From contig NZ_JARJBB010000002.1 of NCBI RefSeq assembly GCF_029269835.1, positions 124,001-188,000 on the forward strand: 64,000 nt of DNA, read 5' to 3'. The position numbers and the translations under genes are program-made. The notes under the pieces were generated by a model that was not told the DNA's origin, did not search any database, and was given only the letters and a program-made list of their open reading frames with translations. This document shows positions 36,749 to 46,436 of the stretch, in pieces (position 1 is the first letter of the stretch; every line of letters begins with the position of its first letter). This DNA comes from Streptomyces tropicalis. GTDB taxonomy: Bacteria; Actinomycetota; Actinomycetes; Streptomycetales; Streptomycetaceae.

Positions 36749-39700
36749 GTGTCGCCACAGTCCCCCAGTAACTCGAGCATCTCGACCGACACCGACCAAG
36801 CCGGGAAGAACCCCGCGGCCGCGTTCGGTCCCAACGAGTGGCTCGTCGACGAGATCTATCAGCAGTACCTCCAGGACCCGAATTCGGTAGACCGCGCCTG
36901 GTGGGACTTCTTTGCCGACTACAAGCCGGGGGCCGCTGCCTCGCCGGCTCCGGCGGGCACTGTGGCCGCGGGGGCCGCAGAGACCACCCCCACGGCTCCG
37001 GCGGCGCCCGCCGCCCCGGCGAAGCCCGCCACGCAGGCCCCGGCCGCCGCGCAGCCCGCGCCATCCGCGCCGGCTCCGGCCCAGGCCGCCCCGGCTCCGG
37101 CGAAGCCCGCCGCGCAGGCCCCTGCGGCCGCCAAGCCCGCCGCCGCGGCCGCCAAGCCGCAGGCCAAGGCCGCACCCGCCGCCGCGTCCCCCGAGGGCCC
37201 GGAGTTCATCACGCTGCGCGGTCCGTCCGCCGCGGTCGCCAAGAACATGAACGCCTCCCTGGAGCTGCCCACGGCCACGTCCGTGCGCGCGGTCCCGGTG
37301 AAGCTGCTGTTCGACAACCGCATCGTGATCAACAACCACCTCAAGCGGGCCCGCGGCGGGAAGATCTCCTTCACCCACCTCATCGGCTACGCGATGGTCC
37401 AGGCCATCAAGGCGATGCCGTCGATGAACTGGGCGTTCGGCGAGAAGGACGGCAAGCCGACCCTCGTCAAGCCGCCGCACGTGAACCTCGGTCTCGCGAT
37501 CGACCTGGTCAAGCCCAACGGCGACCGCCAGCTCGTCGTCGCGGCGATCAAGAAGGCCGAGACCCTGAACTTCTTCGAGTTCTGGCAGGCCTACGAGGAC
37601 ATCGTCCGCCGCGCCCGCGACGGCAAGCTGACGATGGACGACTTCACCGGCGTCACCGTCTCCCTGACGAACCCGGGCGGCCTCGGCACGGTCCACTCCG
37701 TGCCCCGCCTGATGCCCGGCCAGTCGGTGATCATGGGCGTCGGCTCCATGGACTACCCGGCCGAGTTCCAGGGCACCAGCCAGGACACGCTCAACAAGCT
37801 CGGTGTCTCCAAGGTCATGACGCTCACGTCGACCTACGACCACCGGGTGATCCAGGGCGCCGCCTCCGGCGAGTTCCTCCGCCAGGTCGCCACCCTGCTG
37901 CTCGGCGAGAACGGCTTCTACGACGACATCTTCGAGGCGCTGCGCATCCCCTACGAGCCGGTCCGCTGGCTCAAGGACATCGACGCGTCCCACGACGACG
38001 ACGTCACGAAGGCCGCGCGCGTCTTCGAGCTGATCCACTCCTACCGGGTCCGCGGCCACGTCATGGCCGACACCGACCCGCTGGAGTACCAGCAGCGCAA
38101 GCACCCCGACCTGGACATCACCGAGCACGGCCTCACCCTGTGGGACCTGGAGCGCGAGTTCGCCGTCGGCGGCTTCGCCGGCAAGTCGATGATGAAGCTG
38201 CGCGACATCCTCGGCGTGCTGCGCGACTCGTACTGCCGCACCACCGGCATCGAGTACATGCACATCCAGGACCCCAAGCAGCGCAAGTGGATCCAGGACC
38301 GGGTGGAGCGCCCGCACTCCAAGCCGGAGCGCGAGGAGCAGCTGCGCATCCTGCGCCGGCTGAACGCCGCGGAGGCCTTCGAGACCTTCCTGCAGACGAA
38401 GTACGTCGGCCAGAAGCGCTTCTCCCTGGAGGGCGGCGAGTCCGTCATCCCGCTGCTCGACGCGGTCATCGACTCCGCGGCCGAGTCGCGCCTGGACGAG
38501 GTCGTCATCGGCATGGCCCACCGCGGCCGCCTGAACGTCCTCGCCAACATCGTCGGCAAGTCGTACGCGCAGATCTTCCGCGAGTTCGAGGGCAACCTCG
38601 ACCCGAAGTCGATGCACGGCTCCGGCGACGTGAAGTACCACCTGGGCGCCGAGGGCACCTTCACCGGCCTCGACGGCGAGCAGATCAAGGTCTCCCTGGT
38701 CGCGAACCCGTCCCACCTGGAGGCGGTGGACCCGGTCCTGGAGGGCGTCGCCCGCGCCAAGCAGGACATCATCAACAAGGGCGGCACGGACTTCACGGTC
38801 CTGCCGGTGGCGATCCACGGCGACGCGGCCTTCGCGGGCCAGGGCGTGGTGGCCGAGACCCTGAACATGTCGCAGCTGCGCGGCTACCGCACCGGCGGCT
38901 CGGTCCACATCGTCATCAACAACCAGGTCGGCTTCACCGCCGCCCCGGAGTCGTCCCGCTCGTCGATGTACGCGACGGACGTGGCGCGGATGATCGAGGC
39001 CCCGATCTTCCACGTGAACGGCGACGACCCGGAGGCCGTCGTGCGCGTCGCGCGGCTCGCCTTCGAGTTCCGCCAGGCGTTCAACAAGGACGTGGTGATC
39101 GACCTCATCTGCTACCGCCGCCGCGGTCACAACGAGTCGGACAACCCGGCCTTCACCCAGCCGCTGATGTACGACCTGATCGACAAGAAGCGCTCGGTGC
39201 GCAAGCTGTACACCGAGTCCCTCATCGGTCGCGGCGACATCACCCTGGAAGAGGCCGAGCAGGCGCTGCAGGACTACCAGGGCCAGCTCGAGAAGGTCTT
39301 CACCGAGGTCCGCGAGGCCACCTCGCAGCCGGCCGCCTCGGACGCCCAGCAGCCGCTGGACGGCTTCCCGGTCACCGTCCCGACCTCCGTCTCCGCGGAG
39401 GTCGTGAAGCGGATCGCCGAGTCCCAGGTCAACATCCCCGACCACATCACCGTCCACCCGCGTCTGCTGCCGCAGCTGCAGCGCCGGGCGGCCATGGTCG
39501 AGGACGGCACCATCGACTGGGGCATGGGCGAGACGCTGGCCATCGGCTCGCTGCTGCTGGAGGGCGTCCCGGTCCGGCTGTCCGGCCAGGACTCCCGCCG
39601 CGGCACCTTCGGCCAGCGGCACGCGGTGATCATCGACCGTGAGACGGGCGAGGACTTCACCCCGCTGCTGTACCTGTCCGAGGACCAGGCCCGCTACAAC

Positions 39701-40561
39701 GTCTACGACTCGCTGCTCAGCGAGTACGCGGCGATGGGCTTCGAGTACGGCTACTCGCTCGCCCGCCCGGACGCGCTGGTGATGTGGGAGGCGCAGTTCG
39801 GCGACTTCGTCAACGGCGCCCAGACGGTCGTGGACGAGTTCATCTCCTCCGCCGAGCAGAAGTGGGGCCAGACGTCCGGCGTCACCCTGCTCCTCCCGCA
39901 CGGCTACGAGGGCCAGGGCCCGGACCACTCCTCGGCCCGCCCGGAGCGCTTCCTGCAGCTCTGCGCGCAGAACAACATGACGGTCGCGATGCCGACCTCC
40001 CCGGCGAACTACTTCCACCTCCTGCGGTGGCAGGTGCACAACCCGCACCACAAGCCGCTGGTGGTGTTCACCCCGAAGTCGATGCTGCGCCTGAAGGCCG
40101 CCGCCTCGACGGCGGAGGAGTTCACCAGCGGTCAGTTCCGCCCCGTCATCGGCGACTCCTCGGTGGACCCGGCCGCGGTCCGCAAGGTCGTCTTCTGCGC
40201 CGGCAAGGTCTACTACGACCTGGAGGCCGAGCGGCAGAAGCGCGGCGTCACGGACACGGCGATCATCCGCATCGAGCGCCTCTACCCCCTCCCGGGTGCC
40301 GAGCTCCAGGCGGAGATCAAGAAGTACCCGAACGCCGAGAAGTACCTGTGGGCCCAGGAGGAGCCCGCGAACCAGGGCGCGTGGCCGTTCATCGCCCTGA
40401 ACCTCATCGACCACCTGGACCTGGCGGTCGGCGCGGACATCCCGGCCGGCGAGCGCCTGCGCCGCATCTCGCGTCCGCACGGCTCGTCCCCCGCCGTGGG
40501 GTCCGCCAAGCGGCACCAGGCGGAGCAGGAGCAGCTGGTGCACGAGGTGTTCGACGCCTGA
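36749..40561 (+). CDS. kgd: Multifunctional 2-oxoglutarate dehydrogenase/decarboxylase (E1/E2-fused)
   Basis: 1270 residues. The N-terminal helix [20 protein letters not shown] is followed by an Ala/Pro-rich linker (about 45-145), an E2-like acyltransferase domain (from [20 protein letters not shown] to [16 protein letters not shown]), and the ThDP-dependent E1 domain (from about 400, including [32 protein letters not shown] and [20 protein letters not shown]). This is the actinobacterial fused enzyme that feeds the TCA cycle from 2-oxoglutarate with help from lipoyl-E2 and E3. GTG at 36749 (MSPQSPSN) is used. A strong terminator follows. Confidence 0.95.
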   Translation: MSPQSPSNSSISTDTDQAGKNPAAAFGPNEWLVDEIYQQYLQDPNSVDRAWWDFFADYKPGAAASPAPAGTVAAGAAETTPTAPAAPAAPAKPATQAPAAAQPAPSAPAPAQAAPAPAKPAAQAPAAAKPAAAAAKPQAKAAPAAASPEGPEFITLRGPSAAVAKNMNASLELPTATSVRAVPVKLLFDNRIVINNHLKRARGGKISFTHLIGYAMVQAIKAMPSMNWAFGEKDGKPTLVKPPHVNLGLAIDLVKPNGDRQLVVAAIKKAETLNFFEFWQAYEDIVRRARDGKLTMDDFTGVTVSLTNPGGLGTVHSVPRLMPGQSVIMGVGSMDYPAEFQGTSQDTLNKLGVSKVMTLTSTYDHRVIQGAASGEFLRQVATLLLGENGFYDDIFEALRIPYEPVRWLKDIDASHDDDVTKAARVFELIHSYRVRGHVMADTDPLEYQQRKHPDLDITEHGLTLWDLEREFAVGGFAGKSMMKLRDILGVLRDSYCRTTGIEYMHIQDPKQRKWIQDRVERPHSKPEREEQLRILRRLNAAEAFETFLQTKYVGQKRFSLEGGESVIPLLDAVIDSAAESRLDEVVIGMAHRGRLNVLANIVGKSYAQIFREFEGNLDPKSMHGSGDVKYHLGAEGTFTGLDGEQIKVSLVANPSHLEAVDPVLEGVARAKQDIINKGGTDFTVLPVAIHGDAAFAGQGVVAETLNMSQLRGYRTGGSVHIVINNQVGFTAAPESSRSSMYATDVARMIEAPIFHVNGDDPEAVVRVARLAFEFRQAFNKDVVIDLICYRRRGHNESDNPAFTQPLMYDLIDKKRSVRKLYTESLIGRGDITLEEAEQALQDYQGQLEKVFTEVREATSQPAASDAQQPLDGFPVTVPTSVSAEVVKRIAESQVNIPDHITVHPRLLPQLQRRAAMVEDGTIDWGMGETLAIGSLLLEGVPVRLSGQDSRRGTFGQRHAVIIDRETGEDFTPLLYLSEDQARYNVYDSLLSEYAAMGFEYGYSLARPDALVMWEAQFGDFVNGAQTVVDEFISSAEQKWGQTSGVTLLLPHGYEGQGPDHSSARPERFLQLCAQNNMTVAMPTSPANYFHLLRWQVHNPHHKPLVVFTPKSMLRLKAAASTAEEFTSGQFRPVIGDSSVDPAAVRKVVFCAGKVYYDLEAERQKRGVTDTAIIRIERLYPLPGAELQAEIKKYPNAEKYLWAQEEPANQGAWPFIALNLIDHLDLAVGADIPAGERLRRISRPHGSSPAVGSAKRHQAEQEQLVHEVFDA

Positions 40562-40596
40562 GTCCCCGCGCCGCGCGCGAGGGCCGTCCGACGGCA

Positions 40597-40633
40597 GGGC
40601 CCGGCCCCGAGCTTCCCGCTCGGGGCCGGGCCC
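40597..40633 (+). terminator. Strong terminator of kgd
   Basis: A perfect 15-bp GC stem (40597-40611 with 40619-40633) with a 7-nt loop lies 36 bp after the kgd stop. Confidence 0.85.
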
Positions 40634-40721
40634 TTCGGCGTGTACGGGGGCCTGCCCGGTGCCGCATAACCTGGAGGGGTCACGTCCCGCGGCCGATCGG
40701 CCCAGCACCAGGAGCGCACCC

Positions 40722-40910
40722 GTGTACTTCACCGACCGAGGCATCGAGGAACTCGAGAAGCGGCGCGGCGAGGAGGAGGTCACCTTCGAGTGGCTCGCCG
40801 AGCAGCTGCGGACCTTCGTCGACCTGAACCCGGACTTCGAGGTGCCGGTGGAGCGCCTGGCCACGTGGCTGGCCCGCCTGGACGACGAGGACGACGACGC
40901 GGACGAGTAG
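40722..40910 (+). CDS. Small conserved protein (DUF6104-like)
   Basis: 62 residues from GTG at 40722, with GGAG 8 nt upstream. The sequence YFTDRGIEELEKRRGEEEVT followed by WLAEQLRTFVDLNP is highly even and probably helical, ending in an acidic tail (LDDEDDDADE). It is a very common short Streptomyces protein downstream of kgd. No membrane segment or known motif is present, and its function is unknown. Confidence 0.85.
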   Translation: MYFTDRGIEELEKRRGEEEVTFEWLAEQLRTFVDLNPDFEVPVERLATWLARLDDEDDDADE

Positions 40911-41057
40911 GCCGGGCCCGCCGGCGGCCGGCCGCGACCGGCGCGCCCGGCCCTCCAGGACGCGCGCCCCGGCCCTCCAGGACGTCACTGCCCGGCCCCG
41001 GACCCGACCGGGGGCCGGGCAGTCTGCGTGGCGGCGCCGTCACCGCATCGGGTGTCT

Positions 41058-41113
41058 TGACTTTCCCGGGCCGCGATATATCGTGAATGACACAGGACGC
41101 GATATGACGTGTC
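41058..41113 (+). promoter_or_regulatory. Promoter and likely PadR operator of the DUF4097-padR operon
   Basis: A TTGACT box at 41058-41063 precedes an AT-rich palindrome CGATATATCG (41074-41083) and a partial copy (GCGATATGACG) starting about 41098. Both lie upstream of the DUF4097 gene in an otherwise GC-rich stretch. PadR proteins often bind such AT-rich palindromes, and the operon encodes one, so autoregulation is inferred. Confidence 0.5.
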
Positions 41114-41185
41114 GTGTTCCCGTCCGGCCCTCGTCCCCGGTCCCGCGCGTGCGCACGGCCCGGTCCGTCCCAGGAGGTCAGCCCC

Positions 41186-42049
41186 ATGTCCGAGTGGTCC
41201 GTCGGCGAGCCCAGCAAGCTCACCTTCGACGCCCCCGTGTCCGCGCTCCAGGTCCGCATCGTCAACGGCACGGTCAACGTGGTGGGCACCGACGAGGGCC
41301 CCGCGCGCCTGGAGGTGTCCGAGATCGAGGGCCCGCCCCTGATCGTCACCCAGGAGGGCGGCACCCTGACGGTGGCGTACGAGGACCTCCCCTGGAAGGG
41401 CTTCCTCAAGTGGCTCGACCACAAGGGCTGGCGGCGCAGCGCCGTGGTGTCCCTGGCCGTCCCCGCGGGCACACACGTCGAGGTCGGGGTGGTCGGTGCG
41501 GCGGCCGTGGTCTCCGGGATCGACGGCCCCGCGGAGGTGCGGGGGGTCACCGGCGACACGACCCTGGTGGCGCTCTCCGGCCCGGTCCACGCGCACACCG
41601 TCTCGGGGAGCGTGGAGGCGCAGGCCCTCCGGGGCGACCTCCGGTTCCACTCCGTCTCCGGCGACCTGACCGTGGTCGAGTGCGCCGGCTCCTCAGTGAA
41701 GGCCGACTCGGTGAGCGGGTCGATGATCGTGGACCTCGGACCGGCGGACCGCCCGACCGACGTCCGTCTCACCAACGTGTCCGGGGAGATCGCGATCCGC
41801 CTGCCCCACCCCGCGGACGCGGAGGTCGAGGCGAACACGGCGAGCGGGCGGGTGTCCAACGCCTTCGAGGACCTCCGGGTCAGCGGGCAGTGGGGCGCCA
41901 AGCGCATCACCGGCCGCCTCGGCGCGGGCAACGGCAGTCTCAGGGCCACGACGGTCTCCGGCTCCATCGCCCTGCTGCGGCGCCCGCCGTCGGAGGACGG
42001 CCGCGGCGCCCCGGCCGACGGCACGACGACCGACAAGAAGGTGCTCTGA
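41186..42049 (+). CDS. DUF4097 (adhesin-like beta-repeat) family protein
   Basis: 287 residues of predicted beta-helix: repeated short strands such as LSGPVHAHTVSGSVEAQALR, GDLRFHSVSGDLTVVE and SVKADSVSGSMIVDL, with a VSG motif about every 20 residues. No signal peptide is present, so it acts in the cytoplasm despite the 'adhesin' family name. ATG at 41186 follows AGGAGG at 8 nt. The PadR gene starts 1 bp after its stop. DUF4097-PadR pairs are common in actinobacteria; the protein may be an effector or sensor for the regulator. Confidence 0.88.
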   Translation: MSEWSVGEPSKLTFDAPVSALQVRIVNGTVNVVGTDEGPARLEVSEIEGPPLIVTQEGGTLTVAYEDLPWKGFLKWLDHKGWRRSAVVSLAVPAGTHVEVGVVGAAAVVSGIDGPAEVRGVTGDTTLVALSGPVHAHTVSGSVEAQALRGDLRFHSVSGDLTVVECAGSSVKADSVSGSMIVDLGPADRPTDVRLTNVSGEIAIRLPHPADAEVEANTASGRVSNAFEDLRVSGQWGAKRITGRLGAGNGSLRATTVSGSIALLRRPPSEDGRGAPADGTTTDKKVL

Positions 42050-42050
42050 C

Positions 42051-43121
42051 ATGCCTCCCGTCTTCGCCCACGGCCGCCTGCGGCTGTACCTGCTCAAGCT
42101 GCTCGACGAGGCACCGCGCCACGGCTACGAGGTGATCCGCCTGCTGGAGGAGCGCTTCCAGGGGCTGTACGCGCCCTCGGCCGGCACCGTCTACCCGCGA
42201 CTGGCCAAGCTGGAGGCCGAGGGCCTGGTCACCCACACCACCGAGGGCGGCCGCAAGGTGTACGCGATCACCGACGCCGGCCGCGCCGAGCTGGCCGCCC
42301 GCAGCGGCGAACTGGCCGACCTGGAGCTGGAGATCCGCGAGTCGGTCGCCGAGCTGGCGGCCGAGATCCGGGCCGATGTGCGGGGCGCGGCGGGCGACCT
42401 GCGGCGTGAGATGCGGGCGGCGGCCTCCCGGGCGGGGCAGGGCGCGGGAGCGGGCGCCGCGGGCCGGGGCGGCTCCGGCGACTCCTCCGACAAGGAGGCC
42501 TGGGCGGCCGCCAAGGAGGAGATGCGCCGGGTCAAGCAGGAGTGGAAGGAGCAGGCCCGGCGTGCCAAGGACGAGAGCCGGCGGGCGCGGGACGAGGCCC
42601 AGCGCGCCCGGCGCCAGGCCAAGGAGGCCCAGGAGCAGGCCCGGGCTCAGGCGCAGGAGGAGGTGCAGCGCATCGCCCGGCGGGTCCAGGAGCAGGTGCA
42701 GGACCACTTCGCGCGGGGCGACTGGCCGTCCGGGGTGCGCGACGGCCTGACCGAACTGGCGAAGGAGTTCGGCGACTTCGGCAAGGAGTTCGGCTTCGGG
42801 CGCGGCGCGAAGGGCGCGCCCTCCGGGACCGCGCCCACCGGCGGCCCGGCCGCCGGTGCTTCCGGGTCCGGCGCAACCGGCCCCGAGTACACGCGGACCC
42901 CGGCGGACTTCCCCGCCGCGTACGAGCCGGCCTGGGCCCACGAGGCCCCCACCGGCGACCCGTCCCGCGACCTCGACCGGCTGCTCGACCGCTTCCGGGA
43001 CGACATCCGCGACGCGGCCCGCGACCACGGGGTCACGTCCGACCAGCTGCGAGACGCCCGCCGTCATCTGTCGGCGGCGGCGGCCCGCATCGGAGCCGCC
43101 CTGCGCCGGCCGGAGAGCTGA
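42051..43121 (+). CDS. PadR-family regulator with long C-terminal extension
   Basis: 356 residues. The PadR winged helix occupies residues 1-90 (LYLLKLLDEAPRHGYEVIRL, APSAGTVYPRLAKLEAEGLV and GGRKVYAITDAGRAEL). Then comes a long charged coiled-coil region rich in Arg/Glu/Ala (about 95-225), a Gly/Ala linker, and a C-terminal helical segment (DRLLDRFRDDIRDAARDHGV). Normal PadR proteins have about 100-190 residues, so this is a long variant. The start lies 1 bp after the DUF4097 stop. Likely target is the AT-rich palindrome upstream of the operon. Confidence 0.9.
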   Translation: MPPVFAHGRLRLYLLKLLDEAPRHGYEVIRLLEERFQGLYAPSAGTVYPRLAKLEAEGLVTHTTEGGRKVYAITDAGRAELAARSGELADLELEIRESVAELAAEIRADVRGAAGDLRREMRAAASRAGQGAGAGAAGRGGSGDSSDKEAWAAAKEEMRRVKQEWKEQARRAKDESRRARDEAQRARRQAKEAQEQARAQAQEEVQRIARRVQEQVQDHFARGDWPSGVRDGLTELAKEFGDFGKEFGFGRGAKGAPSGTAPTGGPAAGASGSGATGPEYTRTPADFPAAYEPAWAHEAPTGDPSRDLDRLLDRFRDDIRDAARDHGVTSDQLRDARRHLSAAAARIGAALRRPES

Positions 43122-43151
43122 GAGGGACCTGCGGGCGGCCCGCGCGGCGGG

Positions 43152-43718
43152 TCAGCCGGCCTGGGCCTGCCCGTCCCCGTGGAGCACACGCATCAGGGAG
43201 GCGTGGGTGACACCGTGGTCGGCGAGGACCTCTCCGGGCACTCCGGGGCGGATGCTCAGGGCGAGGAGGATGTGCTCGTCCCCGATGTGCCCGTCGCGTC
43301 GGGCCACCGCGAGTCGCAGCGCCTTCTCCAGCGTGTCCTTGGCGTCCCGGTCGAGGCCCCGGCGGCCCGCGCCCCGGCCACCCTCGCCGCCCCGGTCGCC
43401 GGAGAGCGCGCCCACCCCGTGGTCGCGCTCCACCCGGGCGACCAGGTCGGGGACGTCGATGCCCAGGCCCGCGAGGGCGTCGGTGTCGGCCCGGGACAGC
43501 CCGGCGTGCCGCCGCGTCTCGTCCAGCGCCCGCCGCACCTCCTCGCGGCGTCCGTCCAGTCCGAGAGCCGCCAGCGCGGAGGCGGCACGGCCCGCGTCCC
43601 GGTCGAGCAGCGCGAGCAGCAGGTGCCCGGCGTCGACGGAGCGCGCTCCGGTGCGCTCGGCGTGCTCGACCGCTCCCCGCACCACGGCGCGGGCGTCCCG
43701 GGTGAACCGTTCGAACAT
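43152..43718 (-). CDS. Clp N-terminal (ClpN) domain protein
   Basis: 188 residues made of two Clp-N repeats, without any AAA+ or protease domain. The first is MFERFTRDARAVVRGAVEHA with SVDAGHLLLALLDRDAG; the second has LDRDAKDTLEKALRLAVARR with HIGDEHILLALSIRP. Clp-N domains bind substrates or adaptors for ClpC/ClpA, so this may be an adaptor-like factor. ATG at 43718 overlaps the stop of the upstream HTH gene, so the two are translated together. Confidence 0.88.
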   Translation of the reverse strand: MFERFTRDARAVVRGAVEHAERTGARSVDAGHLLLALLDRDAGRAASALAALGLDGRREEVRRALDETRRHAGLSRADTDALAGLGIDVPDLVARVERDHGVGALSGDRGGEGGRGAGRRGLDRDAKDTLEKALRLAVARRDGHIGDEHILLALSIRPGVPGEVLADHGVTHASLMRVLHGDGQAQAG

Positions 43719-43927
43719 CACTGCCTCCCGTACTTCTTGTGGACGGCCTGCCTGCTGACGCCGAGTTCGGCGGCGATCTCCTGCCACGACCAGCCCTGCC
43801 GGCGTGCGCTGCGCACCTGCACCGCCTCCAGCTGCTCCAGCAGCCGGCGCAGCGCGGCGACGGCCCGCAGCCCGATCCGTGGATCGCGGTCGCCCGCGCG
43901 CTCTGCCAGATCCGTTGCGTCGGTCAT
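43718..43927 (-). CDS. Small helix-turn-helix regulator coupled to Clp-N gene
   Basis: 69 residues from ATG at 43927. A helix (RIGLRAVAALRRLLEQLEAV) is followed by a C-terminal HTH: QGWSWQEIAAELGVSRQAVH then KKYGRQ. It is a sigma-70-region-4-like DNA-binding domain of a kind often found next to Clp-N genes. The promoter is probably leaderless, since the -10 box (TACGTT) ends 6 bp before the ATG. Two palindromes overlapping the promoter suggest autorepression. An in-frame start at 43948 is less likely because it lies inside the promoter. Confidence 0.85.
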   Translation of the reverse strand: MTDATDLAERAGDRDPRIGLRAVAALRRLLEQLEAVQVRSARRQGWSWQEIAAELGVSRQAVHKKYGRQ

Positions 43928-43929
43928 GA

Positions 43930-43975
43930 TGTCAACGTAAGTTGACACGGCCGCCCTGTCAACCTTGATTGACAG
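43930..43975 (-). promoter_or_regulatory. Double palindromic operator overlapping a leaderless promoter
   Basis: Two inverted repeats, TGTCAAC-GTAA-GTTGACA (43930-43947) and CTGTCAA-CCTTGA-TTGACAG (43956-43975), are centred 27 bp apart. On the minus strand TTGACA within the second, 17 bp, then TACGTT within the first, form a good -35/-10 pair. Binding by a regulator would block both boxes. Confidence 0.72.
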
Positions 43976-44000
43976 GGCGATTCGCTCCGGGCCCCTGACA

Positions 44001-44038
44001 CGCGACGGCGGGCCCGGAGAACCGGGCCCGCCGTCGCG
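44001..44038 (-). terminator. Strong hairpin terminator of the oxidoreductase gene
   Basis: A perfect 17-bp stem (44001-44017 with 44022-44038) with a 4-nt AGAA loop lies 20 bp after the oxidoreductase stop (minus strand). Confidence 0.85.
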
Positions 44039-44058
44039 GAGGAAGAGGGAGGTGCGGG

Positions 44059-45024
44059 TCAGGAGTTGACGAGGACGATCTTGCCGAACTGGTCACCCGC
44101 GGCCAGGCGCTCGAAGCCCTCCCGGGCGCGGTCGAGCGGCAGGACCTCGTCGATGACGGGCCGCACACCGGTGGCGGCGCAGAAGGAGAGCAGGTCCTCC
44201 AGTTCGTCCTTGGTGCCCATCGTCGAGCCGACGACCTTGAGCTCCAGGAAGAAGATGCGGGTCAGCTCGGCGTGCGAGGGCCGGTCGCCGCTGGTCGCAC
44301 CCGAGATCACCAGGGTGCCTCCGGGCCGCAGCGACTTCACCGAGTGCGACCAGGTGGCCGCGCCGACCGTCTCGATCACGGCGTCCACCCGCTGCGGCAG
44401 CCGGGCCCCCGGCTCCAGCGCCTCCACGGCACCGAGCTCCAGCGCCCGCTTGCGCCGGGCCTCGTCCCGGCTGGTGGCGAAGACCCGCAGTCCGGCCGCC
44501 CGGCCGAGCACGATCGCGGCCGTCGCGACCCCGCCGCCGGCGCCCTGGACGAGTACCGAGTCGCCCGGCCGCACACCGGCGTTGGTGAAGAGCATGCGGT
44601 ACGCCGTGAGCCAGGCCGTGGGCAGGCAGGCGGCCTCCTCGAAGGAGAGCTCCTTCGGCTTCGGCAGGACGTTCCAGGTCGGCACGGCGACCTGCTCGGC
44701 GAAGGTGCCCTGGTAGCGCTCGGTCAGGATGGACCGGGGCTCCTTCGGGCCGACGCCGTGTCCGCTCTGGCCGATCACGGAGTGCAGGACGACCTCGTTG
44801 CCGTCCTCGTCGATCCCGGCGGCGTCGCAGCCGAGGATCATGGGCAGCTTGTCCTCGGGCAGCCCCACGCCGCGGAGCGACCAGAGGTCGTGGTGGTTCA
44901 GGGAGGCGGCCCTGACGGTGACCGTGCTCCAGCCGGGTCGGGCCTCGGGAGCCGGGCGCTCCCCCAACTCCAGACCGCTCAGCGGCCGGTCGCGGTCGAT
45001 TCGGGCGGCGTAGGCAGCGAACAT
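44059..45024 (-). CDS. MDR-family zinc-binding dehydrogenase / quinone oxidoreductase
   Basis: 321 residues. The GroES-like N-terminal domain has VRAASLNHHDLWSLRGVGLP and ILGCDAAGIDEDGNEVV; the Rossmann domain carries LVQGAGGGVATAAIVLGRAAG for NAD(P)H binding. The structural-zinc cysteine cluster of alcohol dehydrogenases is missing, so a zinc-independent quinone oxidoreductase or enoyl-reductase type reaction is likelier than true alcohol dehydrogenation. ATG at 45024 is used. It is a single-gene unit, bounded by a strong terminator downstream and the malic enzyme terminator upstream. Confidence 0.9.
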   Translation of the reverse strand: MFAAYAARIDRDRPLSGLELGERPAPEARPGWSTVTVRAASLNHHDLWSLRGVGLPEDKLPMILGCDAAGIDEDGNEVVLHSVIGQSGHGVGPKEPRSILTERYQGTFAEQVAVPTWNVLPKPKELSFEEAACLPTAWLTAYRMLFTNAGVRPGDSVLVQGAGGGVATAAIVLGRAAGLRVFATSRDEARRKRALELGAVEALEPGARLPQRVDAVIETVGAATWSHSVKSLRPGGTLVISGATSGDRPSHAELTRIFFLELKVVGSTMGTKDELEDLLSFCAATGVRPVIDEVLPLDRAREGFERLAAGDQFGKIVLVNS

Positions 45025-45150
45025 GACCTTGACGATAGGGGCGCACCCCCGGCGGACGGAACCACAGACCTCTGTGACACACGTCTTCTTGACCCGGGGT
45101 CCGGACCGCGGGGCCCGAAGCCCGGCGCTCCCCGGCACCCGCACACGCGA

Positions 45151-45179
45151 ACGGCCCCGCCCTTCAGGGGCGGGGCCGT
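45151..45179 (-). terminator. Hairpin terminator of the malic enzyme gene
   Basis: A perfect 12-bp stem (45151-45162 with 45168-45179) with a 5-nt loop lies 34 bp downstream of the malic enzyme stop on the minus strand. Confidence 0.85.
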
Positions 45180-45212
45180 CGGTCTCGCGCCGGGCGGCGC
45201 GTCCGTGTCACG

Positions 45213-46436
45213 TCAGCGGCGTGCGACACCCTCCGCACGGGCGGCGGCGGCCACCGCCGCCGTCACCGCGGGGGCGACCCGCTCGTCGAACGGCGACGGG
45301 ATCACGTAGTCCGCGGCGAGGTCGTCCCCGACGACCCCGGCCAGCGCCTCGGCCGCCGCGATCTTCATGCCCTCGGTGATCCGGGAGGCCCGCACCTGGA
45401 GCGCGCCGGCGAAGATCCCGGGGAAGGCCAGCACGTTGTTGATCTGGTTCGGGAAGTCCGAGCGCCCGGTGGCCACGACGGCCGCGTACTTGTGCGCGAC
45501 CTCGGGGTGCACCTCGGGGTTCGGGTTGGCCATCGCGAAGACGAAGGCGCCCTCGGCCATCGACGCCACCGCCGGCTCCGCGACCGTGCCGCCGGAGACG
45601 CCGATGAAGACGTCGGCGCCGGCCAGCGCCTCCTCCAGCGAACCGGCCAGGCCCGCCTTGTTGGTGAAGGACGCCAGCTCCTGCTTGACCCGGGTCAGGT
45701 CGGTCCGGTCGGCGGAGACGATGCCCTTGCGGTCCGCGACCGCGACATCGCCGATCCCGGCCTCGACCAGCATCTTCGCGATGGCGACACCGGCCGCGCC
45801 CGCTCCGGAGATGACCGCGCGCAGGTCGCCGAGCGCCCTGCCGCTCAGTCGCGCCGCGTTGCGCAGCGCGGCCAGCGTGACGACCGCGGTGCCGTGCTGG
45901 TCGTCGTGGAAGACCGGGATGTCGAGCCGCTCCTGGAGCCGGCGCTCGACCTCGAAGCACCGCGGTGCCGAGATGTCCTCCAGGTTCACCCCGCCGAAGG
46001 ACGGGGCCAGCCGGACCACGGTCTCGACGATGTCGTCGACGTCCGTGCAGTCGAGCGCGATGGGCACCGCGTCGACACCGCCGAACTGCTTGAAAAGAAT
46101 CGCCTTCCCCTCCATCACCGGAAGGGAGGCTTCGGGACCGATGTCACCGAGGCCGAGCACGGCCGTGCCGTCGGTCACGACGGCGACCACGGACGACTTC
46201 CACGTGTAGTCGTGGACCAGGTCCGGCTGCTCGGCGATGGCGGTGCACACCCGCGCGACGCCGGGCGTGTACGCCAGGGACAGGTCGTCCTTGTCGCGGA
46301 CGGGCACGGTGGCCTGCACGGCCATCTTGCCGCCGCGGTGCAGCGCGAATGCCGGATCGAAGGAATCGAGGGGCTCGGCCCCGGCGTCCTGGTCCGCACT
46401 GTTGTCGCTGCGAGGATTGACGATCTCCGCTGCCAC
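45213..46436 (-). CDS. NAD(P)-dependent malic enzyme
   Basis: 407 residues, the length of the small bacterial malic enzymes. The malate-binding part has LSLAYTPGVARVCTAIAEQP, with catalytic Tyr, and VMEGKAILFKQFGGVDAVP, with catalytic Lys; VNLEDISAPRCFEVERRL and IPVFHDDQHGTAVVTLAAL supply the metal ligands. The Rossmann region is AVISGAGAAGVAIAKML. It oxidatively decarboxylates malate to pyruvate, giving NAD(P)H. Which cofactor is preferred cannot be read here. GTG at 46436 is used behind an AAGGGG site. It diverges from the glutamate-type ABC transporter across 553 bp. Confidence 0.94.
   Translation of the reverse strand: MAAEIVNPRSDNSADQDAGAEPLDSFDPAFALHRGGKMAVQATVPVRDKDDLSLAYTPGVARVCTAIAEQPDLVHDYTWKSSVVAVVTDGTAVLGLGDIGPEASLPVMEGKAILFKQFGGVDAVPIALDCTDVDDIVETVVRLAPSFGGVNLEDISAPRCFEVERRLQERLDIPVFHDDQHGTAVVTLAALRNAARLSGRALGDLRAVISGAGAAGVAIAKMLVEAGIGDVAVADRKGIVSADRTDLTRVKQELASFTNKAGLAGSLEEALAGADVFIGVSGGTVAEPAVASMAEGAFVFAMANPNPEVHPEVAHKYAAVVATGRSDFPNQINNVLAFPGIFAGALQVRASRITEGMKIAAAEALAGVVGDDLAADYVIPSPFDERVAPAVTAAVAAAARAEGVARR

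Noticed and set aside
36644-40864. A 1406-codon open frame antisense to kgd
   Set aside because: It is the GC-rich shadow of the real gene; its translation is low-complexity Arg/Val/Leu/Gly-rich sequence with no domain.
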